The translations under genes were made by a program, and so were the position numbers. Under the pieces are notes generated by a model. It saw only the letters and a list, made by a program, of their open reading frames with translations, was not told the DNA's origin and made no database searches. Below, in pieces: positions 21,581-31,942 of a DNA stretch of 64,000 nt. How positions within the stretch are numbered: position 1 is the stretch's first letter; every line of letters begins with the position of its first letter. Location: the NCBI RefSeq assembly GCF_001953635.1, contig NZ_MEJH01000005.1, positions 124,001 to 188,000 on the forward strand. The letters run 5' to 3'. This DNA is from Alteromonas abrolhosensis. Its GTDB lineage: Bacteria > Pseudomonadota > Gammaproteobacteria > Enterobacterales > Alteromonadaceae.

Positions 21581-21874
21581 TTATTTTGGCAACTGAATTT
21601 TACAGTCTTCGCTTTGACGGTAGATAATTAGTGTATGACCAATTACCTGAAGCTTAACTGAGTTTGTTTCACGAACGATGGCGTCCATGATAAGCGCTTT
21701 TTCTTCGCGATCATCTGTTGGCACCTTAACTTTAATTAATTCGTGGTGGCTAAGTGCGTTATCGATTTCGGCAACCACACCTTCTGTCAGGCCGTTACCA
21801 CCTAGCTGCACAACAGGTTTTAAAGGGTGTGCAAGGCCTTTTAGAAATTGTTTCTGTTTATTTGAAAGTTTCAT
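21581..21874 (-). CDS. yhbY: CRM-domain ribosome assembly RNA-binding protein YhbY
   Basis: Binds pre-50S ribosomal particles. The 97-residue protein matches the family length (E. coli 97) and has the CRM features: LKGLAHPLKPVVQLGGNGLTEGV with the conserved GxxG-type loop, then HELIKVKVP and the final strand QVIGHTLIIYR. It is divergent from rlmE across a 95-base gap, the same arrangement as in E. coli. Confidence 0.95.
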   Translation of the reverse strand: MKLSNKQKQFLKGLAHPLKPVVQLGGNGLTEGVVAEIDNALSHHELIKVKVPTDDREEKALIMDAIVRETNSVKLQVIGHTLIIYRQSEDCKIQLPK

Positions 21875-21969
21875 GAAGTAATATTTCTTACAATTAATCT
21901 GTTAGTTTATGCTTGAAATAACGTATTCTAACGCCATCTTCTCTACAATCCTAATGACATTGTATTGGA

Positions 21970-22599
21970 ATGACAAAAAAGAAACACTCCGCCAGCAGTA
22001 AACGCTGGCTTCAAGAACACGTTAACGACCATTATGTGCAAAAAGCAAATAAGGAAGGTTGGCGATCGCGGGCTATCTACAAACTGGAAGAAATCCAGAA
22101 GAAAGATAAGCTTATTAAACCAGGAATGACACTTGTAGACCTCGGTGCGGCACCGGGTGGCTGGTCACAGCTGGCTGCTCAACTTGTTGGCGACAATGGT
22201 CAAGTTATCGCGTGCGATATTTTGCCCATGGATCCAATAGTGGGTGTAGACTTTCTACAAGGCGATTTCAGAGAGGACGCAGTTCTCGACGCACTATTGA
22301 ACAGAATTGGTGGGAACACCGTAGATATTGTGTTGTCTGATATGGCACCGAACCTTGCAGGTAATGCTTCGGTTGACCAGTCTCGCTCTATGTACCTTTG
22401 CGAACTAGCGCTTGATATGTGTCACCAAGTGTTAAAACCAGGCGGTTCATTTGTCATAAAGGTGTTCCAAGGTGAAGGGTTTGTTGAGTTCATGAACGCA
22501 CTTAAACAGTCTTTCACAACCATTAAGACGCGTAAGCCTGACTCGTCCAGATCTCGTTCACGAGAGGTGTATTTGGTGGCTTGTGGGTATAAAGTGTAG
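21970..22599 (+). CDS. rlmE: 23S rRNA (uridine2552-2'-O)-methyltransferase
   Basis: Methylates the 2'-OH of U2552 in the A loop of 23S rRNA. The 209-residue protein (E. coli 209) has a SAM site [12 protein letters not shown], and the K-D-K-E catalytic set is visible: the lysine in SRAIYKLEE, aspartate in LSDMAPN, lysine in [11 protein letters not shown] and the glutamate near the C-terminus in RSREVY. It precedes ftsH by about 100 bases, as in E. coli, where the two are co-transcribed. Confidence 0.97.
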   Translation: MTKKKHSASSKRWLQEHVNDHYVQKANKEGWRSRAIYKLEEIQKKDKLIKPGMTLVDLGAAPGGWSQLAAQLVGDNGQVIACDILPMDPIVGVDFLQGDFREDAVLDALLNRIGGNTVDIVLSDMAPNLAGNASVDQSRSMYLCELALDMCHQVLKPGGSFVIKVFQGEGFVEFMNALKQSFTTIKTRKPDSSRSRSREVYLVACGYKV

Positions 22600-22700
22600 T
22601 ACGCTTTGAGATAAGCGGTTTTCGTTGCGAGTTGTGTCGTTTATTCAATAATCAAGTTGTTGAATATACATGCAATTCGGGTTTATAGAGGTTAGTAGCA

Positions 22701-24647
22701 TTGAGCGATATGGCAAAAAATTTAATCTTATGGTTAGTCATCGCCGTTGTTTTAATGTCGGTTTTCCAGAGCTTTTCACCGAGTGAATCGTCTCGTTCGC
22801 AAACTGACTACACAACGTTTTTGAGAGAAGCAGAACAGGGAAATATTCGAGAAGTTCGCATCAATAATAGTGGCGAAATTCGAGGTACTAAGCGTTCAGG
22901 CGAAACTTTCCAAACATTCGTACCTTACTTCGATGACAAGTTAATTTCTGACTTGGTTAAGAACGACGTAAGAGTGTACGGTGAACCACCAGAAGAGCAG
23001 TCTCTTCTGACGTCTATTTTCATTTCATGGTTCCCCATGTTACTGCTTATTGGTGTGTGGATTTTCTTCATGCGTCAAATGCAAGGTGGTGGCGGCCGTG
23101 GCGCTATGTCATTCGGTAAGAGCAAAGCTCGCCTACTTGGTGAAGACCAAATTAAGACAACATTTGCTGACGTAGCAGGCTGTGACGAAGCGAAAGAAGA
23201 TGTATCTGAATTGGTAGACTTCCTACGCGATCCGTCTAAGTTCCAAAAACTAGGTGGTAAAATTCCGAAGGGCGTACTAATGGTAGGTCCTCCAGGTACG
23301 GGTAAAACTTTGCTTGCAAAAGCGATTGCCGGCGAAGCGAAAGTACCATTCTTTACTATCTCGGGTTCTGACTTCGTTGAAATGTTCGTAGGTGTAGGTG
23401 CATCTCGTGTGCGTGACATGTTCGAGCAAGCGAAAAAAGCTGCGCCTTGTATTATCTTTATCGATGAAATCGATGCGGTAGGCCGTCAACGTGGTGCGGG
23501 TCTAGGTGGTGGTCACGACGAGCGTGAGCAAACCCTAAACCAGATGCTAGTTGAAATGGACGGCTTTGAAGGTCACGAAGGTATTATCGTTATTGCGGCA
23601 ACTAACCGCCCTGACGTACTAGACCCTGCGCTACTTCGTCCAGGTCGTTTTGACCGTCAGGTAGTGGTTGGTCTTCCAGACATTCGCGGTCGTGAACAAA
23701 TTCTTAAAGTTCACATTCGCAAAGTGCCAGTGGCTGATAATGTTGAACCATCAGTTATCGCCCGCGGTACACCAGGTTTCTCAGGTGCTGATCTAGCTAA
23801 CCTAGTAAACGAAGCTGCGTTATTTGCTGCTCGCGGCAACAAACGCCTTGTTTCAATGGAAGAGTTTGAGAAAGCGAAAGACAAAATCATGATGGGCTCT
23901 GAGCGTAAGTCTATGGTGATGTCTGAGCCTGAAAAAGAAATGACAGCGTATCACGAAGCGGGTCACGCTATCGTAGGTCGCTTGGTTCCAGAGCACGACC
24001 CGGTTTACAAGGTGTCAATCATTCCACGCGGTCGCGCGTTGGGTGTGACTATGTACTTACCGGAACAAGACCGTGTGAGCCATTCTAAACAACATTTAGA
24101 AAGCATGATTTCTAGCTTGTTTGGTGGGCGTATTGCTGAAGCCATCATTTACGGTGACGACAAAGTGACAACGGGTGCGTCTAACGACATCGAGCGCGCG
24201 ACTGAAATTGCTCGTAAGATGGTAACCCAGTGGGGCTTGTCGAGCAAAATGGGTCCAATGCTGTATGCTGAAGACGAAGGTGAAGTGTTCCTAGGCAAGT
24301 CTATGTCTAAGGCAACAAACATGTCTGACGACACAGCACGAGCAATTGATGCGGAAATTAAGTCGTTGATTGACCGCAACTATGAACGTGCTCAGAAGAT
24401 CCTTGAAGAAAACATCGATATCTTGCATTCAATGAAAGACGCACTAATGAAGTACGAAACCATTGATGCTAAGCAAATTGATGACCTAATGAACCGCACT
24501 GAAGTTCGTCCTCCTGCAGATTGGGATGACAGCAAGCCGTCTGGTGGCGATAAGCCAAGCGGTGGTGCACCAGTTCGTGAAGGTGAAATTAAGAACGATG
24601 GCGTTGACAAGCCGTCGGTAGGCAAGCCGGGCGATATCCCAAGCTAA
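22701..24647 (+). CDS. ftsH: ATP-dependent zinc metalloprotease FtsH
   Basis: Inner-membrane AAA+ protease that degrades LpxC, sigma-32 and damaged membrane proteins. The 648-residue protein has two membrane segments (about 5-25 and 100-122) around a periplasmic loop, Walker A GPPGTGKT at 196-203, Walker B IIFIDEID, the SRH region, and the zinc site HEAGH at 418-422. The C-terminal tail is Gly/Lys/Pro-rich. The chosen TTG start follows a GAGG site by nine bases; an ATG three codons later would leave the spacing too long. A terminator follows. Confidence 0.98.
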   Translation: MSDMAKNLILWLVIAVVLMSVFQSFSPSESSRSQTDYTTFLREAEQGNIREVRINNSGEIRGTKRSGETFQTFVPYFDDKLISDLVKNDVRVYGEPPEEQSLLTSIFISWFPMLLLIGVWIFFMRQMQGGGGRGAMSFGKSKARLLGEDQIKTTFADVAGCDEAKEDVSELVDFLRDPSKFQKLGGKIPKGVLMVGPPGTGKTLLAKAIAGEAKVPFFTISGSDFVEMFVGVGASRVRDMFEQAKKAAPCIIFIDEIDAVGRQRGAGLGGGHDEREQTLNQMLVEMDGFEGHEGIIVIAATNRPDVLDPALLRPGRFDRQVVVGLPDIRGREQILKVHIRKVPVADNVEPSVIARGTPGFSGADLANLVNEAALFAARGNKRLVSMEEFEKAKDKIMMGSERKSMVMSEPEKEMTAYHEAGHAIVGRLVPEHDPVYKVSIIPRGRALGVTMYLPEQDRVSHSKQHLESMISSLFGGRIAEAIIYGDDKVTTGASNDIERATEIARKMVTQWGLSSKMGPMLYAEDEGEVFLGKSMSKATNMSDDTARAIDAEIKSLIDRNYERAQKILEENIDILHSMKDALMKYETIDAKQIDDLMNRTEVRPPADWDDSKPSGGDKPSGGAPVREGEIKNDGVDKPSVGKPGDIPS

Positions 24648-24662
24648 GCTTCTACAATCACT

Positions 24663-24691
24663 AAAAAACGCCAGTTAAACTGGCGTTTTTT
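24663..24691 (+). terminator. Rho-independent terminator after ftsH
   Basis: A stem formed by CGCCAG and CTGGCG with A and T runs on both sides lies 16 bases after the ftsH stop. It could act on both strands. Confidence 0.85.
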
Positions 24692-24912
24692 GTTAGCGCA
24701 ATCTGGTTTTTGTTGCAAATTGAGCAAAGGCTTTAAGCGGGAGTTAAACAACGTTGGTTATCAAATTGGAGTAGGCAATGTATTTGCGCTTCACGGTAAC
24801 GAGCACTGCTCACTAGGCGATTTAAAACCAGTTTGCTTTATAGCTTCATTTTTTGAAGACAACTTTTTTTGAAAGATAGTATTATTTCTTAAAAACATAG
24901 TGCAGGTAATTC

Positions 24913-25737
24913 ATGCAGTTTGGTAAGCACTTCATTGATCTGTCACAACCACATGTGATGGGCATCTTAAACGTTACGCCCGATTCATTCTCTGACGGCG
25001 GCAAACACGCAAATGTAAAACAAGCCCTTGAGCACGCGCTTCGCATGATTGATGAAGGCGCAACGTTCATAGATGTCGGTGGTGAATCAACCAGGCCTGG
25101 TGCACCCGATGTTTCGTTACAGGAAGAATTGGATCGCACCATACCGGTTATTGAAGCCGTATCGAAAAATACCGACTGTGTAATTTCCATAGATTCCAGC
25201 AAAGCTGACGTAATGCGCGAAGCCGTGAGGGCAGGCGCAGGGTTAATTAACGATGTACGCGCCCTACAAGAGCCTGGGGCACTACAAGCTGCCGCCGAAG
25301 CAAAAGTACCCGTATGCTTGATGCATATGCAAGGACAGCCTAGGACTATGCAAGATAATCCAGAGTATGAAGATGTCGTTAAAGATGTCGGCCAGTTCTT
25401 ATTGCAGCGTGCACAAATCTGCGAAGAGGCAGGCATTTCTAAAGATGCTATTTTGTTTGACCCAGGCTACGGATTCGGTAAATCACTAGAACATAACTAT
25501 GCATTAGTTAAACACCTTCCAACACTTATGGCTTTGGGTTATCCAGTGTTAGTGGGTATGTCACGTAAGTCGATGATTGGCAATTTACTCAACAGAAAAG
25601 TGGATGAGCGCTTGGCGGGAAGCATAAGCCTCGCTACAATTGTTGCCCAAATGGGCGCACAAATAATTCGCGTTCACGACGTGAAAGAAACAGCAGATGC
25701 TGTCAATATCGTGAAAATGCTGAATTCAGTAAAATAA
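24913..25737 (+). CDS. folP: Dihydropteroate synthase
   Basis: Condenses 6-hydroxymethyl-dihydropterin pyrophosphate with p-aminobenzoate in folate synthesis; it is the sulfonamide target. The 274-residue TIM barrel has ILNVTPDSFSDGG near the N-terminus, GGESTRPGA, and the later DPGYGFGKS and SRKSMIG blocks that bind pterin and phosphate. It is followed after 9 bases by glmM, as in E. coli. An AGGT site lies just before the ATG. Confidence 0.97.
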   Translation: MQFGKHFIDLSQPHVMGILNVTPDSFSDGGKHANVKQALEHALRMIDEGATFIDVGGESTRPGAPDVSLQEELDRTIPVIEAVSKNTDCVISIDSSKADVMREAVRAGAGLINDVRALQEPGALQAAAEAKVPVCLMHMQGQPRTMQDNPEYEDVVKDVGQFLLQRAQICEEAGISKDAILFDPGYGFGKSLEHNYALVKHLPTLMALGYPVLVGMSRKSMIGNLLNRKVDERLAGSISLATIVAQMGAQIIRVHDVKETADAVNIVKMLNSVK

Positions 25738-25746
25738 GGAATAATA

Positions 25747-27090
25747 ATGACGCAGCGCAAATATTTCGGCACCGACGGCATTCGTGGCAAGGTAGGCGAG
25801 AGCAATATTAACCCGGAATTTGTCACCAAATTAGGGTGGGCAGCGGGTAAGGTACTTGCAGGTCGAGGAACGAACAAAGTACTAATTGGCAAAGACACGC
25901 GAATTTCTGGCTATATGCTAGAGTCATCATTAGAAGCAGGGCTTTCTGCTGCGGGTATCAATATTGGTTTGCTCGGCCCTATGCCAACGCCTGCCATTGC
26001 CTATCTTACTAAAACCTTTCGCTCAGAAGCGGGTATAGTAATTAGTGCATCTCATAACCCATTTTATGATAATGGCATTAAATTCTTTTCAGCCCAAGGC
26101 TTTAAACTCGATGATGATATTGAGTTAGCTATTGAAGACATGCTCGAGCGACCTATGACATGTGTGGCATCTGATAAGCTAGGCAAAGCTACACGTATCA
26201 ATGACGCAGCAGGTCGTTATATTGAGTTTTGTAAAGGCACATTCCCGTCAGAACTGTCGCTGACAGATCTAAAAATTGTTGTGGACTGTGCACACGGTGC
26301 AACGTACCACATCGCTCCTAATGTTCTTCGTGAATTAGGCGCAACGGTTATTGAACTGGGTACAGCGCCCAATGGCCTAAACATTAACGATGGTGTAGGT
26401 GCAACCTCGATGAATGCTATTGTTGAAAAAGTGAAAGAAACCGGTGCGGACCTAGGTTTTGCACTAGACGGTGACGGCGACCGCATTATGATGGTTGACC
26501 ATCTTGGCAACGTGCTAGACGGTGACCAGATTGTCTACATCATTGCGCGAGATGCACTTAAAAATGGCAAGATGCAAGGTGGCGTTGTTGGCACATTGAT
26601 GAGCAACTTAGGCCTAGAAAATGCACTTTCGAAACTAGGCGTACCGTTTGCCCGCAGTAATGTTGGTGACCGATACGTAATGGAGTTACTACAGCAGAAA
26701 GGTTGGTCTATTGGCGGTGAGAATTCGGGCCACGTACTTAACCTAAATATGTGCTCCACCGGCGACGGAATTGTTGCGGGGTTACAAGTACTTGCTGCTA
26801 TGCTTCGTTCACACATGGATTTGCATGACTTGGCAAGTGGGTTTGAGATGTATCCTCAAACGCTGATTAACGTGCGATACGCTAATCAGGAAGTGGATTA
26901 TTTAGCCCATGCAGATGTACAAAATGCAAAGAAAGAGGCTGAATCTGCGTTAGGGAAAACGGGCAGGGTGCTATTACGTAAAAGCGGGACAGAACCATTA
27001 ATACGTGTAATGGTAGAATCGAATGATGAAGCCCAATCTCATAAATGGGCAGAGCATATCGCTGAAACTGTTCGTAATCTCGCCAATTAG
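25747..27090 (+). CDS. glmM: Phosphoglucosamine mutase
   Basis: Converts glucosamine-6-phosphate to glucosamine-1-phosphate for peptidoglycan and LPS precursors. The 447-residue protein has the phosphoserine loop ISASHNP with S102, the metal-binding DGDGDR, the sugar-binding GGENSGH, and the phosphate-binding [12 protein letters not shown] at the C-terminus. The length matches E. coli GlmM (445). It directly follows folP. Confidence 0.98.
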   Translation: MTQRKYFGTDGIRGKVGESNINPEFVTKLGWAAGKVLAGRGTNKVLIGKDTRISGYMLESSLEAGLSAAGINIGLLGPMPTPAIAYLTKTFRSEAGIVISASHNPFYDNGIKFFSAQGFKLDDDIELAIEDMLERPMTCVASDKLGKATRINDAAGRYIEFCKGTFPSELSLTDLKIVVDCAHGATYHIAPNVLRELGATVIELGTAPNGLNINDGVGATSMNAIVEKVKETGADLGFALDGDGDRIMMVDHLGNVLDGDQIVYIIARDALKNGKMQGGVVGTLMSNLGLENALSKLGVPFARSNVGDRYVMELLQQKGWSIGGENSGHVLNLNMCSTGDGIVAGLQVLAAMLRSHMDLHDLASGFEMYPQTLINVRYANQEVDYLAHADVQNAKKEAESALGKTGRVLLRKSGTEPLIRVMVESNDEAQSHKWAEHIAETVRNLAN

Positions 27091-27186
27091 TTGGCGTAGC
27101 AGGAAATTTTACTTTTTGTGCTTGTATCTTCTCAATTAAATAGTTAATATCACGCCCGCTTTGAAGACAGGGCTAAGGTCTGCGTT

Positions 27187-27930
27187 GTGAGTAAAAATCT
27201 TAGAAAGCCATTCGTGGCTGGCAACTGGAAAATGAATGGAAATTTGGCATTAGTTGCTGAATTCAATCAAAAATTAGCGAACGTAAAAGCTGAATCGGAA
27301 ATCGTAATTTGCGCTCCTTCACTTCTTTTACACGCATTTGAAACCCAGTCATTTGCCATTGGCGCTCAAAACGTAAGTCATCTGAATAACGGCGCTCACA
27401 CTGGTGAGTTGTCTGTTGAAATGCTTAAAGAGGCGGGTTGTGGTTACGCAATCGTCGGGCATTCTGAAAGACGAGAAGACCAAGGCGAGTCAAGCAAACT
27501 TGTTGCATTAAAGGCGAAACAGTGCGTTTCCTCTGGTGTTGTACCTATCATTTGTGTAGGTGAGCCACTAGAAGTAAGAGAAGCAGGCAACGTCGAGGCA
27601 TACGTTGGTGAACAACTAGATGCGCTTATTGATGCCATGTCTGTTGAAGAACTTAGCAAGACTGTTATTGCATATGAGCCGATTTGGGCAATAGGTACTG
27701 GTAAAACAGCTAGCCCAGAACAAGCACAAGAAGTACACGAATTTATTCGCGGCTACTTTGCAAAAGTAGACGCACAATTGGCTCAAGGCCTTCGTATTTT
27801 ATACGGTGGTAGTGTTAAGCCAGACAATGCTAAAACCCTGTTTGCTCAGAACGATGTAGATGGTGGTTTAATTGGCGGAGCCAGTTTAAAAGCTGAAGAT
27901 TTTATTTCAATTTGCCAAGCGGCAAACTGA
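27187..27930 (+). CDS. tpiA: Triosephosphate isomerase
   Basis: Interconverts dihydroxyacetone phosphate and glyceraldehyde-3-phosphate. The 247-residue barrel has catalytic K15 in GNWKMNG, H92 in GHSERRE and E164 in AYEPIWAIGTG, plus the phosphate-binding YGGSVKP and GGLIGGASL. It starts with GTG. In E. coli tpiA lies elsewhere; its insertion between glmM and secG is seen in many other gammaproteobacteria as I recall. Confidence 0.98.
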   Translation: MSKNLRKPFVAGNWKMNGNLALVAEFNQKLANVKAESEIVICAPSLLLHAFETQSFAIGAQNVSHLNNGAHTGELSVEMLKEAGCGYAIVGHSERREDQGESSKLVALKAKQCVSSGVVPIICVGEPLEVREAGNVEAYVGEQLDALIDAMSVEELSKTVIAYEPIWAIGTGKTASPEQAQEVHEFIRGYFAKVDAQLAQGLRILYGGSVKPDNAKTLFAQNDVDGGLIGGASLKAEDFISICQAAN

Positions 27931-27940
27931 CGAGGTATTT

Positions 27941-28354
27941 ATGATTTACGAAGTGCTTTTAGTAGCATACCTAATTGTTGCGCTATTACTTATTGGGTTT
28001 GTTTTGATCCAACAGGGTAAAGGCGCAGATATGGGCGCTTCATTTGGCTCAGGTGGTTCAAACACGGTTTTCGGTTCATCAGGTTCAGGTAACTTTATGA
28101 CCCGTACAACAGCTATTCTAGCTGCGCTGTTTTTCTTCATCAGCCTTTCACTTGGTGCAATGACTGCAAACCGTGAAAGCGCAGAAGACGAGTGGAACAA
28201 TCTTGAAGTTCCGGCTTCAGTAGAAGAGCCAGTGCAACTTCCAGCTGACCAAGACGTTCCAGTCATTGAAGAAGCAACACAGAACGATGTACCTGTTGTT
28301 GAAACAGACGTAACAGACGTACCAAAGTCTGACGATACTGATGGTTCAAACTAA
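27941..28354 (+). CDS. secG: Preprotein translocase subunit SecG
   Basis: Small membrane subunit that stimulates the SecYEG channel. Two membrane segments (about 2-23 and 52-73) enclose the conserved loop with QQGKGADMGASFGSGGSNTVFG. At 137 residues it is longer than E. coli SecG (110) owing to an acidic, Val/Pro/Asp-rich cytoplasmic or periplasmic tail of about 60 residues. It follows tpiA by 10 bases and precedes tRNA-Leu, the same secG-leuU link as in E. coli. Confidence 0.95.
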   Translation: MIYEVLLVAYLIVALLLIGFVLIQQGKGADMGASFGSGGSNTVFGSSGSGNFMTRTTAILAALFFFISLSLGAMTANRESAEDEWNNLEVPASVEEPVQLPADQDVPVIEEATQNDVPVVETDVTDVPKSDDTDGSN

Positions 28355-28364
28355 AATAGTTTTC

Positions 28365-28450
28365 GCGGAAGTGGTGGAATTGGTAGACACGCCATCTTGA
28401 GGGGGTGGTGAGCATAGCTCGTGCGGGTTCAAGTCCCGCTTTCCGCACCA
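28365..28450 (+). tRNA. tRNA-Leu(GAG)
   Basis: The 86-base sequence folds as a class II tRNA: acceptor arm GCGGAAG/TTTCCGC with discriminator A and an encoded CCA, a D loop with GGTAGACACGC, anticodon stem CCATC/GGTGG with loop TTGAGGG (anticodon GAG), a long variable arm (GAGCATAGCTC), and T arm GCGGG-TTCAAGT-CCCGC. It lies just downstream of secG, as leuU does in E. coli. Confidence 0.97.
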
Positions 28451-28459
28451 ATTAAATAG

Positions 28460-28489
28460 AAAAGGCCAGCAATATTGCTGGCCTTTTTT
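28460..28489 (+). terminator. Rho-independent terminator after tRNA-Leu
   Basis: A 12-bp stem (28460-28471 with 28476-28487) with loop ATAT is followed by T6. It lies 10 bases after the tRNA 3' end and ends the secG-tRNA transcript. Confidence 0.92.
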
Positions 28490-28689
28490 GTTTCTATTCT
28501 CCGTATAAGTTAGTTATATGGTGCTTACACCCGCGGTCTGGCACTGTGTGTTTAATTGTAACAAAGCGTTAAAATCCAAAATTTACAGGGTCTTACGTCT
28601 GTTCCTAAATTTATTATTCGGCTATTCTTTGAAAGAGTTAAGCGCTCAGGTGAGTGTCTTAAATAAAACAATTTTCATGGGGCACTGAA

Positions 28690-30984
28690 GTGCAAAAAAC
28701 ACTTAGTCAGAGTTTATTCCAAACCCTTTTTATAGGGATTGTAATAGTGTCACTTCTGATAATAGGCGCGGTGTGGCGTTCTGCTAACACTCTTGTAGTT
28801 GATAATATCGATCACAATATTGTATTAGCGGAAAAAGTTTTTGATAAAGTCATCGCTGACCGCCAAGCCGTTATTCATAATGTTTCCAACATATTATCCC
28901 GTTCACCTGACTTCAAACGTGCTATCGACACAGAAAACCTGCCTTCTATTGACGCGGCGTTTGCTAGTTTCGCGCAGAGACTCGACACCGATATCATTGC
29001 TTTAGTTAGTCTTGACCATCAAGTAATTGTTTCACGCACGGAGTTATTTAAAGAAGGCCAAGACGTAGAGAGTAGCCTAGCTTTAGGTGCAAAGGGTAAA
29101 GACAGCGGTTTTTTCGTTTTAAACAATCAATTAATGCAGCTAAATCTTATCCGTGTAGAAATACCATCGCTTAGGTACTACATGTTAATCGGTGTAGCGT
29201 TTAATAATGCATTATTGAGTGAACTTAAACAGCTTGTAGACGCCGATATCATCATTTCAAAAGTTGATTCCAATGACATCCTTTCCACAACGTTAAAGGA
29301 AAATGAGGCGCAACAAATCTTAGCGTCTGAAGACGACCCTTCTTGGCTAGATGTAACTTTCAACGATGAACTGACTTATTTTTCACGCCAGGTAGACATT
29401 TCAACTGACGAAAATTTACCTGTAAAAATAACAATAGCCATAGATGCAAAGACTTCGTTCAATGCTTTTACTCGTGTTCAATTTACCGTTTTGTCTTTCT
29501 GTTTGGTCGCCATATTCATTGCACTTGGACTTTCTCTGATTTTTGCCAGAAAGGTGAGCCAACCTGTATCAACTCTTGTAAAAGCGGTTAATAAGGTAGC
29601 ATCTGGTACCTACGGTACCACGCTAGAAACGCCCTCCACGTTAAAGGAAATATCTGAACTCGCCAGTGCCGTTGATAGCATGCAATCGAGTATCAAGAGT
29701 CGTGAAAAGCACATACGTTATCAAGCTGAGCATGATGTACTAACGGGGCTTTTTAATCGAAATTATGTAGAAGGGTACTTTGAAGCTGAACTTCAAGACG
29801 GGCGAGCGGTACAAGTTGTTGCCATCACGGTTATAGGCTTTCGTACGATTAATGACTTGTACGGTTATTCCAACGGGGACAATACACTAAAAGCATTAGC
29901 CGAAAGACTGCAGCGATGGCCGGGAACTTCTGCAAGGCTCGCCGGCGGTGAGATTCTGTATATTACCCACGAAGCGCTTAACGACGACCAGCTCGAAACA
30001 TTGAAGCATATCTTAGAACAGCCGGTTGAAAGTAATTTAATCGCAATACCCGTGAAAGTGGCGATGGCTGTTATTCAGTGTCCACAGGATGCAACCACAT
30101 CTGAAGAGCTATTTCGAAAGATGAATATCGTTACCGATGAAGCGATACACAGCGATAGTTGGTGCGTTCGTTACAGAACTGAATTAGAAGATAAATACAA
30201 TCGCAGATTATCAATTACTACCGAGCTTAAGCGCGCCTTGGCAAGTCAGCAACATGAGCTGTCTATGGTTTACCAACCAAAGATAGACCTAAAAACCATG
30301 AAAGTGTGCAGCATGGAAGCGCTTATTCGCTGGAATAACAGCGTGCTAGGTTTTGTGCCACCCGACGAATTTATTACTATCGCAGAACAAGCTGGATTAA
30401 TTGAGCAAGTTACTACTTGGGTTATGAGGCAGACCATATCTGATTTAGCGTACTTTAGAGGGCGCGGGTATGGGTTTTCCGTAGCCATGAACTTATCAAC
30501 ACAAGATATTCAAAATAAGATACTTCTGGGCAATCTAGTTGCATTGCTCACACAAGAGGGGTTATCGCCTGACTCGCTGGAGCTTGAAATAACAGAAAGC
30601 GATTTAGTGGCTGATGCGTCATTGGCTATTGAAAACCTTAACGAGTTAACAGCGCGCGGCTTTCACTTCGCAATTGACGACTTCGGAACAGGCTATTCAT
30701 CGTTAGCGTATTTGAAGAACTTACCAGTCAAAACGATAAAAATTGATAAGAGCTTTATTCTGTCACTAGCAAGCGATGAAAACGATCAGCAAATTGTGCA
30801 TACCGTTCTTAGTTTGGCGAATGTGTTTAATTTGAAAGTTGTAGCGGAAGGGGTGGAAGATGTGGCGTCTCTGGAAATCTTGCGAGATTGGGGATGTGAC
30901 ATTGTTCAAGGATATTACATTAGCCGCCCCCTAATTCGTTCTGACCTTGAGGATTGGCTGCAAAATACGCCTTTCGGTGAATAG
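28690..30984 (+). CDS. Membrane GGDEF-EAL protein, probable c-di-GMP phosphodiesterase
   Basis: A 764-residue signalling protein starting with GTG. It has a membrane segment (about 8-28), a periplasmic sensor region (about 30-255) that looks like a double-Cache type, a second membrane segment (about 258-280), a HAMP linker (about 283-345), a GGDEF domain and an EAL domain. The GGDEF signature reads AGGEIL, so cyclase activity is doubtful. The EAL residues look complete: EALIRW, NLS, ELEITES, DDFGTGYSSL, KIDKSFI and AEGVE. It probably degrades c-di-GMP in response to an extracytoplasmic signal. It is a single gene. Confidence 0.88.
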   Translation: MQKTLSQSLFQTLFIGIVIVSLLIIGAVWRSANTLVVDNIDHNIVLAEKVFDKVIADRQAVIHNVSNILSRSPDFKRAIDTENLPSIDAAFASFAQRLDTDIIALVSLDHQVIVSRTELFKEGQDVESSLALGAKGKDSGFFVLNNQLMQLNLIRVEIPSLRYYMLIGVAFNNALLSELKQLVDADIIISKVDSNDILSTTLKENEAQQILASEDDPSWLDVTFNDELTYFSRQVDISTDENLPVKITIAIDAKTSFNAFTRVQFTVLSFCLVAIFIALGLSLIFARKVSQPVSTLVKAVNKVASGTYGTTLETPSTLKEISELASAVDSMQSSIKSREKHIRYQAEHDVLTGLFNRNYVEGYFEAELQDGRAVQVVAITVIGFRTINDLYGYSNGDNTLKALAERLQRWPGTSARLAGGEILYITHEALNDDQLETLKHILEQPVESNLIAIPVKVAMAVIQCPQDATTSEELFRKMNIVTDEAIHSDSWCVRYRTELEDKYNRRLSITTELKRALASQQHELSMVYQPKIDLKTMKVCSMEALIRWNNSVLGFVPPDEFITIAEQAGLIEQVTTWVMRQTISDLAYFRGRGYGFSVAMNLSTQDIQNKILLGNLVALLTQEGLSPDSLELEITESDLVADASLAIENLNELTARGFHFAIDDFGTGYSSLAYLKNLPVKTIKIDKSFILSLASDENDQQIVHTVLSLANVFNLKVVAEGVEDVASLEILRDWGCDIVQGYYISRPLIRSDLEDWLQNTPFGE

Positions 30985-31178
30985 CTTTTTTATTAAATTA
31001 AATTTATTGTTTGAACGTAATCACAGTGCAGTTGTTTCCAAGTTAGGCGACATGGCATCGTAAATGCAAATACTAATAACGAAGCGTGTAAAACGCTCTG
31101 CGGGCCAGAATTTTTCGCCAAAGTGTGAGTATTTTGCCCACTGAGTTGTGAAATTACTTCAAAAACAAGGAATTTATT

Positions 31179-31337
31179 ATGGACATCATTCGTATACTGT
31201 TATCGATTTTACTTCCACCGTTGGGCGTGTTCTTGCAAGTGGGTATTGGCGCTCACTTTTGGATTAATATCCTTTTAACTATTCTTGGCTATTTCCCAGG
31301 TGTTATCCACGCTGTCTATATCATCGCTAAAAAATAG
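31179..31337 (+). CDS. Pmp3/YqaE family small membrane protein
   Basis: A 52-residue protein, too short for usual ORF cut-offs. It has the full family pattern: ILLPPLGVFLQVG, then HFWINILLTILGYFPGVIHAVYII, that is two membrane helices with the LPP-G-F and LGY-PG-IHA motifs. Homologues in yeast and bacteria are stress-induced and affect membrane potential and salt tolerance. An AAGGAAT ribosome site precedes the ATG, and a terminator follows. It is a separate gene between the EAL protein and the hemerythrin gene. Confidence 0.92.
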   Translation: MDIIRILLSILLPPLGVFLQVGIGAHFWINILLTILGYFPGVIHAVYIIAKK

Positions 31338-31404
31338 TAATGTAGACTAGCCACTACTCGCTATGAAATAGACTGCATTGCCAAAGCCATAGCAGTAGAT
31401 AAAC

Positions 31405-31434
31405 AAAAGCCAGCTTGATTAGCTGGCTTTTTTA
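31405..31434. terminator. Terminator between Pmp3 and hemerythrin genes
   Basis: An 11-bp stem (31405-31415 with 31421-31431) with a 5-base loop and T runs on the plus strand. It probably ends the Pmp3 gene and may also stop the convergent hemerythrin gene. Confidence 0.85.
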
Positions 31435-31486
31435 TGTTGTGGTAGGTTTCGAGCGAAGCGATTTATCCAACGTAAACTATCTCCTA

Positions 31487-31942
31487 TTACGCTGTGAGCT
31501 TTTCGTCATCTAGCTCTTGTTTCATTTCCCTTTGGTATTCTTCAGCCAATTTTGTTTTTTGGCGGTCATTAAGCACATTACCTGCAACCTGGAAGAACTC
31601 TTGTTCTTCATCAGCTAGGTGGTGTTCTACCTTTTCCTGTAGATTTTTTAAATGACGTAGCCAAGCCGGTGAGCTCATGTCGGTGTCATCTAGTTTGGCG
31701 AGCAGTTCATCAATCTCGTGATGCTCTGCAATACCATGGCGTGTTAAATCTATAGTCGCGTCTTTCTCTAGCAAATGAGAATAAAAGTGGCGCTCTTCTG
31801 CAATAGCATGGCTTTCAAGCTGGTTTTTAAGCTCTTGGTAATACTCGCGACGCGCAGCGGTGTCGCCACTTGTTTCAGCCAATATCTTAAGCAACAAACG
31901 TTGCTTTTCATGGTCTTGACGTAATGCTTCAAAAATTTTCAT
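31487..31942 (-). CDS. Hemerythrin-like (HHE domain) protein
   Basis: A 151-residue all-helical cytoplasmic protein with the HHE cation-binding pattern: QDHEKQR near the N-terminus, ESHAIAEERHFY, GIAEHHEID and VEHHLADEEQEFF. The spaced His and Glu residues would bind a di-iron centre. Proteins of this type sense or store oxygen or iron, or act in stress. It is a single gene between a terminator and a 215-base gap before gdhA. Confidence 0.88.
   Translation of the reverse strand: MKIFEALRQDHEKQRLLLKILAETSGDTAARREYYQELKNQLESHAIAEERHFYSHLLEKDATIDLTRHGIAEHHEIDELLAKLDDTDMSSPAWLRHLKNLQEKVEHHLADEEQEFFQVAGNVLNDRQKTKLAEEYQREMKQELDDEKLTA

Noticed and set aside
24690-24872. 60-codon frame between ftsH and folP
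   Set aside because: It starts inside the ftsH terminator and has no ribosome site or recognisable motif.
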